This document shows, in pieces, positions 5,943 to 9,226 of a stretch of DNA of 9,226 bases. The stretch's first letter is position 1; the number at the start of each line of letters is the position of its first letter. Both the position numbers and the translations under genes were made by a program. The stretch comes from JBJXHB01 sp046160725 (GTDB lineage: Bacteria; Pseudomonadota; Gammaproteobacteria; Burkholderiales; Burkholderiaceae_C), in assembly GCA_046160725.1 (NCBI GenBank), contig JBJXHB010000437.1, positions 1 through 9,226 on the forward strand. The letters are read 5' to 3'. The notes under the pieces were generated by a model, which was not told the DNA's origin, ran no database searches, and was given only the letters and a program-made list of their open reading frames with translations.

Positions 5943-7301
5943 ATGAGCACCTACTCCTTCGTCCGCAGCGTGCTCAGCGCGAAAGAGGGCGGGCCGCTCA
6001 TGGGTGAGCAGCGGCTGCCTCTGGATGAAGCCCATGCGCCTGGCCACCTGCCGCGCATCGTGGTGGACACCACGCGGCGCTTCCAGACCCATCTTGGTTT
6101 CGGCGGTGCGTTCACCGAGGCGGCGGCCAGCGTCTGGCAGCAGTTGCCGCAGGCCGCGCGCGATCAATTGGTGCGCGACTACTTCGACCCGGTCCACGGC
6201 CATGGCTACACCCTGGGCCGGGTGCACATCAACTCCTGCGACTTCTCGCTCGGCCACTATGCCCATGTCGAGCAAGCGGACGACTTTGCGCTCAGCAGCT
6301 TCAACATCGAACGCGACCGCCGGCATGTCCTGCCCTTCATCCGCGCCGCGCAGCGCGTGGCAGGCCGCCCGCTGCAATTGCTGGCGTCGCCATGGAGCCC
6401 GCCGGCCTGGATGAAGACCAACGGCCGCATGGCCCACGGCGGGCAGTTGAGGCCCGAGTGCCGGACCGTCTGGGCGCAATGCTTCGTGCGGTTCATCCAG
6501 GCCTATGCGGCCGAGGGCGTGCCGATCTGGGGCGTGACGGTGCAGAACGAGCCGGCGGCGCATCAGGTCTGGGACTCCTGCCTCTACAGCGCCGAGGAGG
6601 AGCGGGACTTCGTGCGCGACCATCTCGGCCCGGCGCTGCAACAGGCCGGGCTGGCCGAGGTCCGGATCGTGGTCTGGGATCACAACCGGGACCAGATGGT
6701 CGAACGTGCCCGGGTGATCTATGCCGACCCTGAAGCGGCGCGTCATGTGTGGGGCCTGGGCTTCCACTGGTACGGGCCCGAGCTGTTCGACCATGTGCAG
6801 CAGGTGCACAATGCCTGGCCCGACAAGCACCTGATCTTCACCGAAGGTTGCCAGGAGGGCGGGCCGCATGTCGGCGATTGGGCCGTGGGCGAGCGCTATG
6901 CCCGCAACATCATCAACGACCTGAACCGCTGGACCGTGGGCTGGATCGACTGGAACCTGCTCCTGGACGAGCGCGGCGGGCCGAACCATGTCGGCAATCT
7001 GTGCAATGCGCCCGTCCTGGCGGACACCGCGCGCGGCGTGCTGATGCATCAGAGCGGATACGGGGTGCTCGGGCATTTCGCGCGCTACATCCGGCCCGGC
7101 GCGCAGCGCCTGCTGTCCGAGGCGCCGGCCGGGACGCTGGCCACCGCCTTCGCCAACACCGACGGCGGCATTGCCGTGGTGGCGGCCAACCCGCAGGACC
7201 ATCCGCTGCAGCTCACGCTGTGCATCGACGACACCGCGGGCCTGGTGGATCTGCCCCCGCGGTCCATCGCGACCTGGGTCGCGTCGGCCGCCACCACATG
7301 A
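5943..7301 (+). CDS. GH30 beta-glucosidase or beta-1,6-glucanase, predicted cytoplasmic
   Basis: A 452-residue protein of the retaining GH30 family (glucosylceramidase-like). The motifs are direct: LGFGGAFTEAAASVW near the start of the barrel, SPWSPPAWMKTNG, VQNEP with acid/base Glu203, and FTEGCQE with nucleophile Glu301, followed by a short C-terminal beta-sandwich part ending in a typical IATWV strand. No signal peptide or hydrophobic N-terminus is present, unlike many secreted GH30 glucanases, so action in the cytoplasm on imported oligosaccharides is likely. GH30 covers beta-glucosidase, beta-1,6-glucanase and other activities; removal of beta-1,6-linked glucose is the reading that fits a branched beta-1,3-glucan. 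The start at 5943 keeps the N-terminal strand usual for the family; the alternative ATG at 6000 has a better ribosome site (AAAGAGGG at 5982-5989). The gap to GH17 is 55 nt. Confidence 0.88.
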   Translation: MSTYSFVRSVLSAKEGGPLMGEQRLPLDEAHAPGHLPRIVVDTTRRFQTHLGFGGAFTEAAASVWQQLPQAARDQLVRDYFDPVHGHGYTLGRVHINSCDFSLGHYAHVEQADDFALSSFNIERDRRHVLPFIRAAQRVAGRPLQLLASPWSPPAWMKTNGRMAHGGQLRPECRTVWAQCFVRFIQAYAAEGVPIWGVTVQNEPAAHQVWDSCLYSAEEERDFVRDHLGPALQQAGLAEVRIVVWDHNRDQMVERARVIYADPEAARHVWGLGFHWYGPELFDHVQQVHNAWPDKHLIFTEGCQEGGPHVGDWAVGERYARNIINDLNRWTVGWIDWNLLLDERGGPNHVGNLCNAPVLADTARGVLMHQSGYGVLGHFARYIRPGAQRLLSEAPAGTLATAFANTDGGIAVVAANPQDHPLQLTLCIDDTAGLVDLPPRSIATWVASAATT

Positions 7302-9226
7302 CCACCGCACCGGCCATGCAGGGTCGCTTTGTCGACGACGACGGCGAGTCCTGGTATCGCATCGACGGCTATGACCAGGCGCCGCCGTTCTTCATCGCCC
7401 TGGCCAGCGACAGCGACATCTGGGCCTTCATTTCCACTGCCGGTTCGCTCGCGGCGGGCCGGCGTGACGCCGAGGGCGCCTTCCTGGCCTACGAGACCGT
7501 CGACCGCATCCACCTGCGGTGGGAGCACACCGGCCCGCGGACCTGGATCCGCATCCACGACGGCGACCGGGTCGAGCTCTGGCAGCCCTTCGCGCCTCGC
7601 CTGCTGGGTGGCGCGGGCCAGCGCTCGGTATGGAAGAACCTCTCGGGCACGCGGCTGCGGTTTCGCGAGGCGCACCCGGGCGGGCAGCTGGTTTTCGAGC
7701 ATGAATGGTCCAGCGCGGCGGGCCTGGGGCTGGTGCGCACGGTGCGCCTGCGCTCGACCCGTGGGGCCGTCAGGGTCGAGGTGCTGGATGGCGTGCTCAA
7801 CCTGTTGCCGCCCGGTGTCAGCGTCGCGCACGCGACCACGATGAGCTGCCTGGCCGATGCCTACAAGTGGAACGAGCTGCATGCCGGCGGACGTCTGGGC
7901 CTGTACACGCTGTACGCGCAGATCTGGGACCGCGCCGAGCCGAAAGAGTCGTTCCAGGCGCTCGTGGCCTGGCATGCCGGGCTGCCGGCGGGCAGCCGAA
8001 CGCTGCTGTCGGACGTCCAGGTCGACGCGTTCTGCCGCGGCGAGGACGTCCAGGAGGAGACGCTGACGCGAGGCCGGCGCGGTGCCTTCCTGGTGCATGT
8101 CGCGGCCACGCCGGATGCGCAGGGGCTGGTCTGGCACCAGGTGTTCGATTCGCCGCGCTCGCAGGTGCAGGCCGCCGAGCTGGCCGCCTGGCTGGAAGCC
8201 GGCCAGGGCGGGCCTGGTGCCATCGCAGACGCGGTGGTAGCCAACACGGCGGGGCTCGATGAACTGCTGGGGCGCGCCGACGGCTTCCAGCATTCGGCCG
8301 ACACGATGGCGGCCGCCCACCATCGGTCCAATGTGCTGTTCAACATCATGCGCGGCGGTGTCTTTGCCGATGGCACCACCTTTGAACGGGACCAGCTCCA
8401 TGCCTACATCGAGCAACGGCACCGGCCCACGGCGGCGGCACTGGCCACCACGCTTGCCCGGTGGCCTGATCGCGTCGAGCGCCGCTTCGCCATCGAGGCC
8501 GCCCGTTCGGCCGGCGGCGCGCAGGCCGAGCGCCTGGTGCTGGGATACCTGCCGCTGACCTTCAGCCGGCGCCACGGGGACCCGAGCCGTCCCTGGAACA
8601 AGTTCTCGATCCGTGTCCGCGACGCGGCCGGTCGCCGCGTGATCGCCTACCAGGGCAACTGGCGCGACATCTTCCAGAACTGGGAGGCCCTGCTTGCCAG
8701 CGAGCCGGCCTATGCCGGCTCGATGATCGAGGCCTTCCTCGGCGCGATGACGCCGGATGGCTACAACCCCTATCGCATCGGCCACGACGGCATCGACTGG
8801 GAACTGGTCGAGCCCGACAACCCGTGGAGCCAGATCGGCTACTGGGGAGACCACCAGGTGGTGTACCTGCTGCGGCTGCTGCAGGCCGTGCAGGCGCGAG
8901 ACCCGGGCCTGCTGCCGTCGCTGTGGGACCGCGCGCTGTTCAGCTTTGCCGATGTCCCGTATCGGTTGCGGCCGCATGCCCGGCAGGTCGCGAACCCGAA
9001 GGACACCATCACCTTCGACGAGGCCGCGCATGCCAGCGCCCTGGCGCGTGCCGGGCGCATCGGAGCCGACGGCCGCATGGTGTGCGATGCCGACGACCGG
9101 CCGGTGCTCGCCACCCTGGGCGAGAAGCTGGCGACGCTGCTGCTGGCCAAGGCGGGCAGCCTGGTGCCCGGTGGCGGCCTGTGGCTGCACACCCAGCGAC
9201 CCGAGTGGAACGATGCCAACAACGCG
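7298..9226 (+). CDS. GH94-related sugar phosphorylase, probably beta-1,3-oligoglucan phosphorylase of GH149/GH161 type (partial, C-terminus missing)
   Basis: An open frame of 643 residues runs off the right edge with no internal stop. The ATG overlaps the GH30 stop as ATGA and lacks a ribosome site, which indicates translational coupling. There is no signal peptide, so it should be cytoplasmic. The N-terminal 300 or so residues look like a beta-sandwich rich in Trp and charged strands; from about residue 320 helical segments follow with YQGNWRDIFQNWEAL, DGYNPYRIGHDGIDWE (Asp500, Glu502), IGYWGDHQ and, at the very edge, RPEWNDANNA (Glu636, Asp639). This style, including a WND motif, is that of inverting (alpha/alpha)6 phosphorylases such as GH94, but the protein is already long where the sequence stops, so the full chain should exceed a GH94 cellobiose phosphorylase. 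Assignment to GH149 or GH161 rests on size, motifs and the beta-1,3-glucan context. Which acidic residue is catalytic I cannot settle. It would release glucose-1-phosphate. Confidence 0.65.
   Translation, partial: MTTAPAMQGRFVDDDGESWYRIDGYDQAPPFFIALASDSDIWAFISTAGSLAAGRRDAEGAFLAYETVDRIHLRWEHTGPRTWIRIHDGDRVELWQPFAPRLLGGAGQRSVWKNLSGTRLRFREAHPGGQLVFEHEWSSAAGLGLVRTVRLRSTRGAVRVEVLDGVLNLLPPGVSVAHATTMSCLADAYKWNELHAGGRLGLYTLYAQIWDRAEPKESFQALVAWHAGLPAGSRTLLSDVQVDAFCRGEDVQEETLTRGRRGAFLVHVAATPDAQGLVWHQVFDSPRSQVQAAELAAWLEAGQGGPGAIADAVVANTAGLDELLGRADGFQHSADTMAAAHHRSNVLFNIMRGGVFADGTTFERDQLHAYIEQRHRPTAAALATTLARWPDRVERRFAIEAARSAGGAQAERLVLGYLPLTFSRRHGDPSRPWNKFSIRVRDAAGRRVIAYQGNWRDIFQNWEALLASEPAYAGSMIEAFLGAMTPDGYNPYRIGHDGIDWELVEPDNPWSQIGYWGDHQVVYLLRLLQAVQARDPGLLPSLWDRALFSFADVPYRLRPHARQVANPKDTITFDEAAHASALARAGRIGADGRMVCDADDRPVLATLGEKLATLLLAKAGSLVPGGGLWLHTQRPEWNDANNA

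Noticed and set aside
4088..5950. Long minus-strand open frame (620 codons) opposite GH17
   Set aside because: Antisense shadow of the GH17 gene; its translation is rich in Arg, Gly, Val and Asp, without domains or a ribosome site, and the plus strand has intact catalytic motifs.
7085..9190. Long minus-strand open frame (701 codons) opposite the phosphorylase-like gene
   Set aside because: The plus-strand frame is continuous for 643 codons to the edge, is coupled to GH30 by ATGA and has structured motifs such as IGYWGDHQ. The antisense product is compositionally biased.

Overview
The window is high-GC DNA with tightly packed genes and long antisense reading frames that look like composition artefacts. 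It is most consistent with a Gram-negative proteobacterium: it encodes an outer-membrane porin with a C-terminal Phe, a probable outer-membrane lipoprotein and signal peptides. A betaproteobacterium of the Burkholderiales is my best guess, but that placement is an inference from style, not a measured result. There are no mobile elements, RNA genes or CRISPR arrays that I can see.

The content is a carbohydrate-utilisation locus aimed at beta-1,3-glucan, probably with beta-1,6 branches (laminarin-like, callose-like or fungal/oomycete wall glucan). On the minus strand are the first 12 codons of an unidentified gene (1-37, running off the left edge) and a complete secreted GH81 endo-beta-1,3-glucanase (169-2463). 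A divergent control region (2464-2730) separates these from a plus-strand operon: outer-membrane porin-like barrel (2731-4098), GH17-family lipoprotein with a C-terminal beta-sandwich-like domain (4124-5887), GH30 glucosidase/glucanase without a signal peptide (5943-7301), and a large GH94-related enzyme (7298 to the right edge, cut off) that is best read as a beta-1,3-oligoglucan phosphorylase of the GH149/GH161 kind. The last two genes overlap by 4 nt (ATGA).

The clearest regulatory signal is a perfect palindrome with core TGAAAGCGCTTTCA that occurs three times, once in front of each transcription unit (76-91, 2508-2523, 2644-2661). This is a typical LacI-family operator. At the porin operon it sits directly downstream of a good sigma-70 -10 element; at GH81 it fits inside the spacer between plausible -35 and -10 elements. 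The regulator itself is not in the window.

Proposed flow: GH81 and GH17 cut or remodel the polymer at or outside the outer membrane or in the periplasm, the porin admits oligosaccharides, and the cytoplasmic GH30 and phosphorylase finish them, the latter saving energy as glucose-1-phosphate. No SusC/SusD pair, inner-membrane transporter or LacI gene is visible; these would be expected beyond the edges.
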